Origin: Malaciobacter mytili LMG 24559 | GTDB lineage: Bacteria; Campylobacterota; Campylobacteria; Campylobacterales; Arcobacteraceae | DNA length: 64,000 nucleotides | Reading direction: 5' to 3' | NCBI RefSeq assembly: GCF_003346775.1 | Contig: NZ_CP031219.1 | Coordinates: 1,488,001 to 1,552,000, forward strand | In this document: one piece after another, positions 27,244 to 36,292 of the stretch | Position numbering within the stretch: position 1 is the stretch's first letter | How the letters are laid out: every line of letters begins with the position of its first letter | The notes under the pieces: generated by a model | Database searches by the model: none | Told to the model about the DNA's origin: nothing | The model's input: only the letters and a program-made list of their open reading frames with translations | Translations under genes and position numbers: made by a program

Positions 27244-28261
27244 CTTTAATTCCTTTTACTATATCTTTATCATTAATAGTAACTATATCTTTTTTATTAT
27301 CAAAAGATATAATATCTCCAATAGATTTTTTTGAGAATTTAAGTAAAAAATCTTTTTGTTTATTCTCATACCTAATAATACCGTAATTACTCAATATTCT
27401 AGTATCCATTGTCTCTAGTTCTGGATTTACTTGAAAATTATTTTTTTCATCATAAATATATGAAATAAATTTTTCTGGATTTGATGGTTCAATAATATTT
27501 GCAATTGTTTCAGCTGTCATAAATTTTTCTTCTTTTTTTAGCTGCTTAACTTTTTGAATGAGTTCTTGAATTATTAATTGAATATCTTTATTTTGGATTT
27601 CATCTTCTTTAAGATAAGCACCAATTGCTTCTATCCATTTTTTTGTTTGTTCTCGTAAATCTCTTTTTGCATCTTTATCTGCACCCATAAATTTAATAAA
27701 ATAATCAGGAATCTCTCTTATCCCTTTTAAAAATGTAATGTAATTGTCTTCTTTTTTTACGTATTTTGTAATATTTATTACACTTGCCATTGCCATTTTA
27801 TCAATATTTAATGATAAAAATTGACTTAATTCAAGTGTTTTACTAATTGAATACTCTATTTTATTATTAAGTAAAGCAACAAATAAATATCTATAATTAT
27901 TAGATGATTCATAGTCCATTACAATTAAATAACCTCCTGAAGACATTCTTTCTCCATCCATTTCTTCTTTTAAATCTTCTGTAATAACTTTACTAAATTT
28001 AAGAAAATCATATGTTGACTCTAATAATTTATTAATATTCTCTTGAAATCTAGGGGCTGATTCAGTTTTCTTAAAATTTGTATAAAACCTTGATTTACCA
28101 TCAAAATAAGTCATTGCAAGTTTTTCAGAAAACCCTTCAACAGTTTGATTATTTATATCAAATAATTTATTTGAAAAATCAATAGTAGCTCTAGGAGAAG
28201 AATTTTGTTTACTTGCTTGTTCTTTATGAAGTATATGCACTACTACACTTTTAACTTTCAT
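27212..28261 (-). CDS. NdpA/YejK-like 37-kDa nucleoid-associated protein
   Basis: 349 aa. VKSVVVHILHKEQ at the start and SSGGYLIVMDYESSNNYRYLFVALLNNK in the middle match the NdpA/YejK nucleoid-associated family. Chromosomal copies are housekeeping; copies on mobile elements are seen beside defence genes. ATG at 28261 with SD AAGGAA. The stop overlaps the open frame of the following membrane protein. Carried within the element bounded by 24-bp repeats, suggesting acquisition. Confidence 0.8.
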   Translation of the reverse strand: MKVKSVVVHILHKEQASKQNSSPRATIDFSNKLFDINNQTVEGFSEKLAMTYFDGKSRFYTNFKKTESAPRFQENINKLLESTYDFLKFSKVITEDLKEEMDGERMSSGGYLIVMDYESSNNYRYLFVALLNNKIEYSISKTLELSQFLSLNIDKMAMASVINITKYVKKEDNYITFLKGIREIPDYFIKFMGADKDAKRDLREQTKKWIEAIGAYLKEDEIQNKDIQLIIQELIQKVKQLKKEEKFMTAETIANIIEPSNPEKFISYIYDEKNNFQVNPELETMDTRILSNYGIIRYENKQKDFLLKFSKKSIGDIISFDNKKDIVTINDKDIVKGIKAEIDMQEDSK

Positions 28262-28326
28262 TAATATTCCTTTTCATTATTATATAAAATAATAACATTT
28301 TAAATATTTTTTATATATAAAATAGT

Positions 28327-28857
28327 TTAATTAAGCTCTTTAATATCTAGATACATCCAAGTAGTATCTTTTTCAGGTATAAAATCAAAACCAAAATCTT
28401 TATAAAATTTTACTAATTTTTCTTCTTTTTTTAATGGTTCTAAAATAATATATCTAATAGCAATATGATTAGACAATTCGTTTATTATAGATAGCATCTC
28501 TCTAAAGAGTTCTATTCCTAAAGTATAATTATCAGGTTCACAAGCAAATTTTCTATATTTATTATTTAAAATAAAATAATCTAGAACAGCTGATGGAATT
28601 TTTTTACCATTAACACTAATATTTCCAACACTTATAGCAAAGAAAGCTAAATTCTCTGATATTTCATTTGATTTATCTTTTACTCTATAAAGTTTAGTGT
28701 TTCTCTTTAATGCTTGTTTTACTGTTAATTCTAAAAGTATCTTTTCAATTTCTGCTCTTTTTGAATCTTTATCATAAAATTCTATTGGTTTGCCAAGAAG
28801 AAATTTTTCATTAGCTTTTAATGTAGCAAGAGAATAAGCAGATAATTCTAATTCCAA
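28327..28857 (-). CDS. GNAT-family acetyltransferase (possible toxin)
   Basis: 176 aa. The GNAT core is visible: NLAFFAISVGNI (beta 4), KIPSAVLDYFILNNKYRK (acetyl-CoA-binding region, though the usual Q/R-x-x-G-x-G/A loop is not perfect), LGIELFREMLSIINELS and the final YKDFGFDFI. TTG at 28857 directly abuts the stop of a 51-aa gene, so translation is coupled. Small partner plus GNAT enzyme on a mobile element resembles the TacT-type toxin-antitoxin layout. The substrate is unproven. Confidence 0.72.
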   Translation of the reverse strand: MELELSAYSLATLKANEKFLLGKPIEFYDKDSKRAEIEKILLELTVKQALKRNTKLYRVKDKSNEISENLAFFAISVGNISVNGKKIPSAVLDYFILNNKYRKFACEPDNYTLGIELFREMLSIINELSNHIAIRYIILEPLKKEEKLVKFYKDFGFDFIPEKDTTWMYLDIKELN

Positions 28858-29013
28858 TTATATAGCTTTAATTGAAACTTTTTTATCTTTTATTCCTTTA
28901 AGAAGAGGATTTTTAACTATTACTTTAGCTTCCATTCTTTTTAAAGTTTCTTTTTTAATAGTAGGAAGTGGAGATTCTATAATTTTACCTTTGGCACTTA
29001 TTCTAAATGACAT
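28858..29013 (-). CDS. 51-aa basic protein, possible antitoxin partner of the GNAT protein
   Basis: ATG at 29013-29011 has a strong SD (AAAGGAG, 6 nt away) and a TATAAT-type -10 upstream (near 29045). The product is lysine-rich (MSFRISAKGKIIESPLPTIK then KETLKRMEAKVIVKNPLLKG...) and ends exactly where the GNAT start begins. It is not a recognisable RHH or HTH. Two-gene order and zero spacing suggest a cognate small partner. Too short for usual ORF lists. Confidence 0.65.
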   Translation of the reverse strand: MSFRISAKGKIIESPLPTIKKETLKRMEAKVIVKNPLLKGIKDKKVSIKAI

Positions 29014-29200
29014 TGAAAACTCCTTTCTCTTAAATTTGTAATATTATATCATAAATATAAAATATATCAAAAATAATTTGATAAAAAGGAACATATAAGG
29101 GGACAATTCTTTTAATATTTTATATAAATTAATTAAATATATAAATTGTTATTTCTAAATATTTAATGATTTTACGGGAATATAAAGAAATAATTTGTAT

Positions 29201-29224
29201 TCATAATAAACTCGTATTTTCACT
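29201..29224. repeat. Right attachment-site copy; remnant of the original ybgC 5' end
   Basis: Exact copy of 25613-25636. On the minus strand it contains GTG (29223-29221) and the first ybgC codons, preceded at the expected distance by a good SD (ACAAGGA, 9 nt away). This is therefore the displaced native start of ybgC. From 29225 to about 29400 no gene is seen, only AT-rich sequence; 29014-29200 holds the 51-aa gene promoter and nothing else recognised. Confidence 0.8.
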
Positions 29225-29450
29225 CTTAAAATTCCTTGTTTTATTTAAATTTCTGCATATTAAGTTTTAATTATATCTAAGAGTTAAATACAAACTAATA
29301 AAATTCTTCTTATTAAAATAGATTTTGAATAACTTTAAAATTTATAAATATTAAATTAATAATAAGTTCACATTAGTAGTCTATTTTTATTAAAATTAAA
29401 ATATGCTATAATTAACTTTTAAAATTATATATATTTCCAAGGTGCTTTTT

Positions 29451-29840
29451 GTGTCAATTTTTGCTTTGCAATCTTTAGCTGGTGGATTTCTAGATGAAGA
29501 TTTACAACATTTTAATAAAAATTTTGATGACTGGTGTATTCAATTTGAGAGTTATGAAGATGCTAAAGATATAGTTCAAACTCTTGAAAATGAAGAATCA
29601 ATAGATATTGTTGAAATAACGCCATTAAGTTACCCAAAATATTTTTTTAATTCTCTTAAAGGCACTATTTATGCAACACGACAAATTGAAGATAAAATAA
29701 TTTGTGTTGTAGAACCAGTTATGGGTTCTAGTTTTAGAATTGCAATATGTAATCTTAAAACAAAAGATGTAAGACTAACAAAGACTCACTATAAAAATAT
29801 TCCAAGTATTGAAGGTGCTTTTGCTAACTTTATGGAGTAG
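29451..29840 (+). CDS. Hypothetical protein, about 129 aa
   Basis: Not recognised. GTG at 29451 has SD AAGG 8 nt away and TATAAT at 29407-29412; an in-frame GTG at 29442 overlaps the SD and is less likely. The product is mixed alpha/beta (DIVQTLENEESIDIVEITPL, DKIICVVEPVMGSSFRIAIC) with no signal peptide. It reads like a small cytoplasmic regulatory or structural protein. It ends 12 nt before the convergent histidine kinase gene. Confidence 0.6.
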   Translation: MSIFALQSLAGGFLDEDLQHFNKNFDDWCIQFESYEDAKDIVQTLENEESIDIVEITPLSYPKYFFNSLKGTIYATRQIEDKIICVVEPVMGSSFRIAICNLKTKDVRLTKTHYKNIPSIEGAFANFME

Positions 29841-29852
29841 AGTTATTATTAG

Positions 29853-31763
29853 CTATTTAATAGGAATTTTAATAGTAAATACAACACCTATATTTTGAGC
29901 TTTTTCTTTGATATTCTCTACTTTTATATCTCCATTGAACTGCTTAATTATAATTTGTTGTGACATATAAAGCCCAATGCCTGTTCCATTATATTTATGC
30001 TTAGTTGTAAAATAAGGCTCAAAAATTCTACTTATAACACTATCCTCAATCCCACCTGCATTGTCTCTATACTCTATAATTGCAAAATCATCTTCTTTGT
30101 AGATACTAAAACTTATAACTTTTTCTTGTATATTTTTTATTTTAAAAGCATCTAAACTATTATTAAGTAAGTTCATAAAAACTTGTATCAGTTCATTTTC
30201 ATAAGATTCAATTTTTATTTCTTCAATATCATTTATTATTTCAACTTCATTTGCTTTTAGTTTTGAATTAATAAGTTTTAAAGTCTTATAATAAGCATCT
30301 GATAAATCAAACTCTTTTTTAGTCTTTTTATTACTTAAAAAATCTCTAAAATCATCTATTGTTTGAGAAAGATGTTTTGCATTTGATAAGATTACTTCTA
30401 TTGATTCATTTTGGCTTTCATCTGTTAAAAAGCCTAATTCTTTATTTAATTGCATTCCACTTGCACTAGTAGTAATAATTGATAAAGGCTGTCTCCATTG
30501 GTGAGCAATATTTTCAAGCATTTCTCCCATTGCTACCATTTTTGTTTGATGTGCTAATAAAATATCTTTTTGTTTATTTTTTTCCATCTCTTGATAAATT
30601 TTTCTTTTATATTTTAAAAAATATTTTTCTAAATATGTTGAAACATATAAAGAACTAATAAATAATATAATAGTAATCAAAAGCGAAATACTTATAAGTT
30701 TAAAAATATACTCTTTATTTTTTTTATCTAAATTTATCTCTTTTTCTTTAATTACTTCTTGTATTTTTTCATTATAAAATCCTGAAGCAATAGCCAATTG
30801 CCAATCTTTATATCCTCTAATATATGTAGTTTTTAAAGCTGGCATATTTGTTTCTGGCATAACAGTAGAAATATATTTTACAAAACCATCACCTTTTTTT
30901 GCCGTATTTATTATCTCTTTTGTTATATATATCCCATTTTTATCTTTTAGATTAATTCTATTTTTCCCCACATACTCTTTTTTACTATGAGAAAGATATA
31001 CTCCATTATAATCAACTAAAAAAACAAAGCCATTTAATCCATATTTTAAATTTTGTAGTTCTAATATAACTTCTTTTTTTACTTTTTCTTTAAAATCCTC
31101 TAAATACTCCCCTGTTCCTATATATAAATTTAAAGGTTCAAAAAGCTTAATATATGAGATTTTTTTATAAAAATTTTTATTGTCTTCTGGTTTTTTCCAA
31201 CTATATTCTATAAAACCTTCTTTTTGTTCTTTTACTAACTTTATTGATTCTCTTACTGTATAAAAACCATTTAAATCTTGGATATTATAAAAGTTTTTAC
31301 CTTCTATTTTTTTATTTGGAGGGTATAAAACTGAATATCCATTTAAATCATTTATAAAATAATATCCTCTATTTTCATTGAAATTAACTTTTCTTAGGGA
31401 GTCTTTTATTAGTTTGATTATCTCTTCATTTGTATGAGTATTTTTATGCTCATTGTAAATATTTAAAGAGATATTATAAGCTTCATTTACTCTTCTTTTT
31501 ATGTTATTTTTTAAAGTTAAAGTGATTTTTTTATTTTCCAAATCTATTTGTTCAAAAACCCTATCAACTTCACTTTTTACTAAAGCTTTTTGAGTTTTAA
31601 TAAATACTTCTTTTAAATTTTGTGATTCTTTTTTAAACTCTTTTATATTATTAAAAACTATAAATAGTGTAAAAATTATCGAAACAATAATAGTTGCAAG
31701 TGGCATTGCATATTTTATTATTAATAACAGTCTTTTTTCTACTTTACTCTCTGACATCACCAT
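29853..31763 (-). CDS. Histidine kinase with double Cache (dCache/4HB) periplasmic sensor
   Basis: 636 aa. TM1 (about 17-40), a large periplasmic region with two Cache-like modules (KVNFNENRGYYFINDLNGYS and GLNGFVFLVDYNGVYLSHS), TM2 (about 352-372), the phosphoacceptor box ENIAHQWRQPLSII and the ATPase motifs (YRDNAGGIEDSV, GTGIGLYMSQQII). Closely similar in its kinase core to the 23117-25273 protein but with another sensor. Start may be the first or third codon (both ATG/GTG-type). No partner regulator nearby. Confidence 0.9.
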   Translation of the reverse strand: MVMSESKVEKRLLLIIKYAMPLATIIVSIIFTLFIVFNNIKEFKKESQNLKEVFIKTQKALVKSEVDRVFEQIDLENKKITLTLKNNIKRRVNEAYNISLNIYNEHKNTHTNEEIIKLIKDSLRKVNFNENRGYYFINDLNGYSVLYPPNKKIEGKNFYNIQDLNGFYTVRESIKLVKEQKEGFIEYSWKKPEDNKNFYKKISYIKLFEPLNLYIGTGEYLEDFKEKVKKEVILELQNLKYGLNGFVFLVDYNGVYLSHSKKEYVGKNRINLKDKNGIYITKEIINTAKKGDGFVKYISTVMPETNMPALKTTYIRGYKDWQLAIASGFYNEKIQEVIKEKEINLDKKNKEYIFKLISISLLITIILFISSLYVSTYLEKYFLKYKRKIYQEMEKNKQKDILLAHQTKMVAMGEMLENIAHQWRQPLSIITTSASGMQLNKELGFLTDESQNESIEVILSNAKHLSQTIDDFRDFLSNKKTKKEFDLSDAYYKTLKLINSKLKANEVEIINDIEEIKIESYENELIQVFMNLLNNSLDAFKIKNIQEKVISFSIYKEDDFAIIEYRDNAGGIEDSVISRIFEPYFTTKHKYNGTGIGLYMSQQIIIKQFNGDIKVENIKEKAQNIGVVFTIKIPIK

Positions 31764-31900
31764 TCCAAATGTTACAAAATGTAAAAAATTATATATAGTT
31801 TTTTTATTATTATTTAAATATATTTGATACTTTTAGTTACTTATTTAAGTTGAAAATTATAGTTTATGTATATTAATATAAGTTTAAATGTGATATTAAT

Positions 31901-32908
31901 TTAGTTAAAATCTAATTGCTGAACTTCAAAAGTTGTTTCTTTTAAATTAAATATTATTTTTTTAATTTTTGAATCTTCTAAGGGAACATAACACTCTAAA
32001 AGTAAGCTTTCATCTTCTTTTGATAAAAAAGTTTCAATATTAAAAGCTCTATCATTAAATAAAGTCACTTGAAACTTATCTTTTATTAGTTCTTCTAAGC
32101 CTCTTCCCACCTCTAAATAAATCTTTTCATTATTTAGAAAATAGTTTTTTTCAAAGCTTTCATTATAAATTATTCTTCTTAGATTTTGATAATAGCTTAG
32201 CTCTTTACTTTTATCAAAAATCTTATTAAAATAATAATACTTATTGTTTTTTATTTTATATAAATAATCATAATTCCATATTGATTCATTATGTAAAATA
32301 AGCCCTCCAATTTTTTCACTAATTCCAAAATATCCCTTTTTTATTTGCTTTTTATAAGAGTTATTTTTATTTTTTGCGTAGATTTTAAAAACCACATCTT
32401 CATTTGATTTTACAAACTCTTTTATAAACTCATAGTTTTTACAAATCTGACCATTTTTAAGTTCATTTTCTTCATTTATATAAACTATTACTTCATATTT
32501 AATTTCATAATTCTTACCCACAATATCTGGAAGATAAAACCTAATAAAAAATTCATCTTCAATTTTATCTTTTAGCTTTTTATATAATTGTTTTGAATTT
32601 TTAATAAAAAGATTTTTATCTTCTCTTTTTTGAGCTATTTTTTTTACAACAATTTCCCAAGTATCATCTTTATGTATATATAGTGAAAAATATTCATTAT
32701 CCTCAATATCAAGTAAAACAACTGTTTTACTTCCAGTTGGAATTAAAAAAAGAGGAAAGGGACTATATTTTAACTCAAAAGAATCAATTTTTAATCTTTT
32801 ATCAAATACATTATTTAAAATCTTGCTTAATTTCATTCTTGTATAAATACAAAAATATGTATTAGCTATATATAATATAAAAGCAATAGTTATAAACAAA
32901 AATTCCAT
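31901..32908 (-). CDS. Unknown membrane-anchored protein, 335 aa
   Basis: Not recognised. One N-terminal membrane helix (FLFITIAFILYIANTYFCIY), then a predicted cytoplasmic or periplasmic mixed domain with many Lys, Asn and Tyr, including DEFFIRFYLPDIVGKNYEIKY and LLLECYVPLEDSKI. No catalytic motif seen. It lies 20 nt downstream of the aldo/keto reductase gene on the same strand and so may share its transcript. Confidence 0.65.
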   Translation of the reverse strand: MEFLFITIAFILYIANTYFCIYTRMKLSKILNNVFDKRLKIDSFELKYSPFPLFLIPTGSKTVVLLDIEDNEYFSLYIHKDDTWEIVVKKIAQKREDKNLFIKNSKQLYKKLKDKIEDEFFIRFYLPDIVGKNYEIKYEVIVYINEENELKNGQICKNYEFIKEFVKSNEDVVFKIYAKNKNNSYKKQIKKGYFGISEKIGGLILHNESIWNYDYLYKIKNNKYYYFNKIFDKSKELSYYQNLRRIIYNESFEKNYFLNNEKIYLEVGRGLEELIKDKFQVTLFNDRAFNIETFLSKEDESLLLECYVPLEDSKIKKIIFNLKETTFEVQQLDFN

Positions 32909-32928
32909 AAAATTTCACCTATTGTTTT

Positions 32929-33948
32929 TTATCCCATAGGATAAAGAATCTCTTTTTGAATTTTTTCTATTTTTTTAAATAATTCTTCATTAATTTTAAA
33001 ATTAAAAGCTTTTAAAGAATCATCCAATTGCTCTACCTTTCTAGCACCAATTATTGTAGAAGCAACAAAATCAAAGTGTTTAGAATAAGCTACAGCTAAT
33101 GTTACAGGAGAAATACCATACTCTTTTGCTAATTGCACATATTTTTTTGAAGCTTCAATTGTTTTTTCATTTACAAATCTTTTTGCCATAGCTTGAACTC
33201 TTACACTAGGATTTTGTGCATAGGCAGTAAATCTTGCTTCTTCTGGATATAAACCACTATTATATTTTCCTGATAAAACTCCTCCTGCTATGGGAGAATA
33301 CGGCAATAAAGAGATATTTTCTTTTCTACAAACTGTACTTAATTCATCTAAAAATCTTGGGTTTAATAATGAAAAATTATTTTGAATAGATTGAAATCTA
33401 ACTAAATTTTTATGCTTTGAAGTTTCATTTGCTTTTGTTAGACCATATGCACTATCATTTGAAGTACCAGTATATCTTACCTTACCTTCTTTAACTAACT
33501 CATCAAAAGCCTTTAAAGATTCTTCAATTGGTACAATTGTATCTGGCCAATGCATTTGGTAAAGATCAATATAATCTGTATCTAATCTTTTTAAACTACC
33601 CTCAACTGCTCTTTTTATATGAAAAGAATCAATTGCAGTAAGTCCATGTCTTGTAGGAGGCACAAACCAACCAGAAGCTGCACCTGCAATTTTTGTTGCT
33701 AAAATTACAGAGTCTCTAGGTTTTGTTTTTAACCACTCTCCTACAATTTTTTCAGTTGTACCTTCATAAGAAGATTTTGGAGGTACAGGATAAAGCTCAG
33801 CAGTATCTAAAAAATTAATCCCATTTTCATAAGCTTTATTCATTATTTTAAAAGCTTCTTCTTTTGAAGTTGAGCTTCCAAATGTCATAGTTCCTAAACA
33901 AATAGGAGTAACTCTTAATCCACTATTACCTATATATTTATATTCCAT
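32929..33948 (-). CDS. Aldo/keto reductase
   Basis: 339 aa. MEYKYIGNSGLRVTPICLGTMTFG is a typical AKR start; the catalytic tetrad residues lie in FLDTAELYP (Asp, Tyr), the Lys in VILATKIAG and the His in LYQMHWPDTIVPIEE. The C-terminal IIGARKVEQLDDSLKAFNF is the NADPH-binding tail. Probably a general carbonyl reductase of the voltage-gated K+ channel beta/YajO-like type; the physiological substrate is unknown. Confidence 0.92.
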   Translation of the reverse strand: MEYKYIGNSGLRVTPICLGTMTFGSSTSKEEAFKIMNKAYENGINFLDTAELYPVPPKSSYEGTTEKIVGEWLKTKPRDSVILATKIAGAASGWFVPPTRHGLTAIDSFHIKRAVEGSLKRLDTDYIDLYQMHWPDTIVPIEESLKAFDELVKEGKVRYTGTSNDSAYGLTKANETSKHKNLVRFQSIQNNFSLLNPRFLDELSTVCRKENISLLPYSPIAGGVLSGKYNSGLYPEEARFTAYAQNPSVRVQAMAKRFVNEKTIEASKKYVQLAKEYGISPVTLAVAYSKHFDFVASTIIGARKVEQLDDSLKAFNFKINEELFKKIEKIQKEILYPMG

Positions 33949-34024
33949 AATATTTATTCACCTTTTATATAAGTTTAAAGGAGTATATCAAAAGGTTACA
34001 TAAATCTTGATAATATAAATTATT

Positions 34025-34996
34025 TTATTCCATAATACAAATTTCTTTTTTAAACATATGCACAATAGTATTATAAGCTACTATAAATACTACAATTGTA
34101 AGAACAAAAGTAAAAAAGAATGAAAAGAATTCATAAATATTTTTATTTGTTAATTCATACATTAATATCGAAGCTAAAGCAATAGTAGCAAGGGGAAAAG
34201 TAAAAGCCCACCAAGAAATAAAAAACTTGATTTTTACAAAGTTTTTATACATAAAAAATAGTAAAAATGTAAAAAACAATCCTAAATTAAATAAAATCAT
34301 TGCAAAAAAATCTAAACTATGAGTAAGTTTATAATATGCCAATAATCCAACTGAAGGAGGAGCTATTAGGATAAATAGTGTTGGCATAAATTTAGGTGCA
34401 AATTGAGAATGAAAAATTATTCTATTTAAAATAATTGCTAACATAATAATCCAAAAGAAAATACCAATAGAAAAGAAAAACATTAAATACATACTATCTA
34501 AATGTGTAGTCCCAACCACAGGAACAATAAGATTTCCAACAATAGGTATAAACCAAGCTGGGTTTGAATGTTGCATTTCTAAATTATTATTTATCCAAAA
34601 CTTTAAAGTATTAAAAGTAAAAAACAGATGTAAAAAAGCACCAATAAAAAATAATACTTCAGAGATTATAAAAATATCTTTATAAATTAAAGAAACCAAT
34701 AAAAAAGAAATAGAAATTGCAGCAAAAAAGTTTATTCTAACTGGATGATTAAACTCTTTTTTAACTTCTATTGTATATGTTAAAAACTTAAATAGATAAG
34801 TTAAAAGTACAGCTACAAAGATAAAAGTAGTAATTGTTTTTAAAATAAGATATAAATATTCATTTATACCTAAAATCTCACTTGCTCTTTTATAAACCAA
34901 TGTAAGCCCAGATAATCCCATAATAACAGCAAACATCATAACAGGGAAGAACTGTAATCTATTTGATGGAATAGATTTTATTTTCTCTTCACTCAT
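34025..34996 (-). CDS. SLAC1/TDT-family anion channel or transporter
   Basis: 323 aa with about ten membrane helices. NRLQFFPVMMFAVIMGLSGLTL and NPAWFIPIVGNLIVPVVGTTH match the tellurite-resistance/dicarboxylate transporter (TDT) and SLAC1 family; FFSWW-like C-terminal helices follow. Likely passes small anions; specificity cannot be told. Divergent from the small gene at 35051, with a 54-bp shared region. Confidence 0.88.
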   Translation of the reverse strand: MSEEKIKSIPSNRLQFFPVMMFAVIMGLSGLTLVYKRASEILGINEYLYLILKTITTFIFVAVLLTYLFKFLTYTIEVKKEFNHPVRINFFAAISISFLLVSLIYKDIFIISEVLFFIGAFLHLFFTFNTLKFWINNNLEMQHSNPAWFIPIVGNLIVPVVGTTHLDSMYLMFFFSIGIFFWIIMLAIILNRIIFHSQFAPKFMPTLFILIAPPSVGLLAYYKLTHSLDFFAMILFNLGLFFTFLLFFMYKNFVKIKFFISWWAFTFPLATIALASILMYELTNKNIYEFFSFFFTFVLTIVVFIVAYNTIVHMFKKEICIME

Positions 34997-35050
34997 TTGT
35001 CAAATCCTCTTTAAGATAAGTTTATTTATAATTAGCAAAAAAGGATTTTA

Positions 35051-35254
35051 ATGGCCAAAGGCATTGTTGATTTAACTAAGCAAAATTTATCCTTTGAAGA
35101 TAGAGGACAAATAATAAAACTTTTAAATATCAAACCTTCTACTATGAACATTGAAGTTGCTATTTGGGAAAAGGAAACTTTTATAAAAAATAGCACTATT
35201 GCATTTGCTCATATACCAAAGAAATTAAAGGCTAAAATAAACCCTTTATGCTAA
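35051..35254 (+). CDS. Small hypothetical protein, 67 aa
   Basis: Not recognised. ATG with SD AAAAAAGGA about 5 nt away. The product is compact (KGIVDLTKQNLSFEDRGQII) and ends HIPKKLKAKINPLC, with one terminal cysteine. No membrane helix or signal. Codon use fits the genome and it stands alone, so I take it as real. Confidence 0.55.
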   Translation: MAKGIVDLTKQNLSFEDRGQIIKLLNIKPSTMNIEVAIWEKETFIKNSTIAFAHIPKKLKAKINPLC

Positions 35255-35335
35255 TTTCAAATATAATTATAACTTATTTTATTTAAGATTTGTTTTATCT
35301 ATTATAAGCAAAACTTATAATAGATAATTTGATAC

Positions 35336-36292
35336 TTATTTATCTTTTCTTTTTATTAATAAATATACAAAAAATGGAGCTCCAATAAAAGCAGTTACAA
35401 CTCCAATTGGAAGGGCTGAATCCGTATTTAAATTTCTTGCTATTAAATCACATAAAACTAAAAAAATACCTCCATAAAAAAATACAGGAAAAAATAGTTT
35501 ATCAGCACTTTTTTTATAAATAATTTTAATAATATGAGGAACCACTAACCCAATAAAACCAATAGGTCCAACTATACTTATACTTATCCCTACACATAAA
35601 GAAATAATTACCAAAAGTAAAAGGTTTGTTTTTTGTACATTTAAACCTTTTAAAAAAGCAGTATCATTTGAAACTAAAAGAAGTTTTATAGCTGTTTTAT
35701 TTTTATTTAAAGTATAATATAAAAGTAAAGAAGCAATAAAAACCACAAAACAATCAATAAATCCAACCGTATCTAAGCTTCCTAAAGTAAACCTTACAAT
35801 TGAGTAATTCTCTTGCAAATTACTAATATAAAAAGCTAACATTAAAGCTGAAGAGTAAAAATAAGATAAAGAAATACCAATTAATAAAATAGTATTTGTA
35901 GAAACAGATATTTGATTTTTATTTATCTGCCTTGATATAAAATATAAGACAAAAATAGTAACAAATGAGCCTAAAACTCCAGAAATAGAAAGTAGTACAG
36001 TAGGAAAAAAGATAATAGAAATTGCAGTAAATAAAGTAGTCCCACTAGCAATTCCTAATGTATAAGGAGTAATTAACTGATTTTTAAAAATAATTTGAAA
36101 AATCAGTCCACTTAAAGATAAAATTGCTCCTACAAAAAAAGCTAAAAGAGTTCTAGGCACTCTTAAATCCCAAAAGACTTTATAATCAATGCTATTTGAA
36201 TTTAATATATTTGAAATATTTAAATTTATCTCTCCTAAAAAAGGAGTTATTAGTAGTAAAATTATTGAAGCAATATAAATACTTATTTTCAT
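35336..36292 (-). CDS. btuC: Cobalamin/iron-siderophore ABC transporter permease (BtuC/FecCD family)
   Basis: 318 aa, about nine to ten helices. FWDLRVPRTLLAFFVGAILSLSGLIFQIIFKNQL is the FecCD start motif and GPIGFIGLVVPHIIK the ATPase-contact loop. Start overlaps the ATPase stop (ATGA). Its position at the end of a btuB-btuF-ATPase-permease run in a corrinoid gene cluster argues for B12 as substrate over haem or siderophore; the assignment rests on context. Confidence 0.85.
   Translation of the reverse strand: MKISIYIASIILLLITPFLGEINLNISNILNSNSIDYKVFWDLRVPRTLLAFFVGAILSLSGLIFQIIFKNQLITPYTLGIASGTTLFTAISIIFFPTVLLSISGVLGSFVTIFVLYFISRQINKNQISVSTNTILLIGISLSYFYSSALMLAFYISNLQENYSIVRFTLGSLDTVGFIDCFVVFIASLLLYYTLNKNKTAIKLLLVSNDTAFLKGLNVQKTNLLLLVIISLCVGISISIVGPIGFIGLVVPHIIKIIYKKSADKLFFPVFFYGGIFLVLCDLIARNLNTDSALPIGVVTAFIGAPFFVYLLIKRKDK

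Noticed and set aside
29076-29112. Second integrase C-terminal remnant (minus-strand reading VPLYVPFY similar to VPFFVPFF of the 25668 gene)
   Set aside because: Only about 8 residues match and the frame cannot be extended; low-complexity similarity is likely. It would matter if longer homology were found by alignment.
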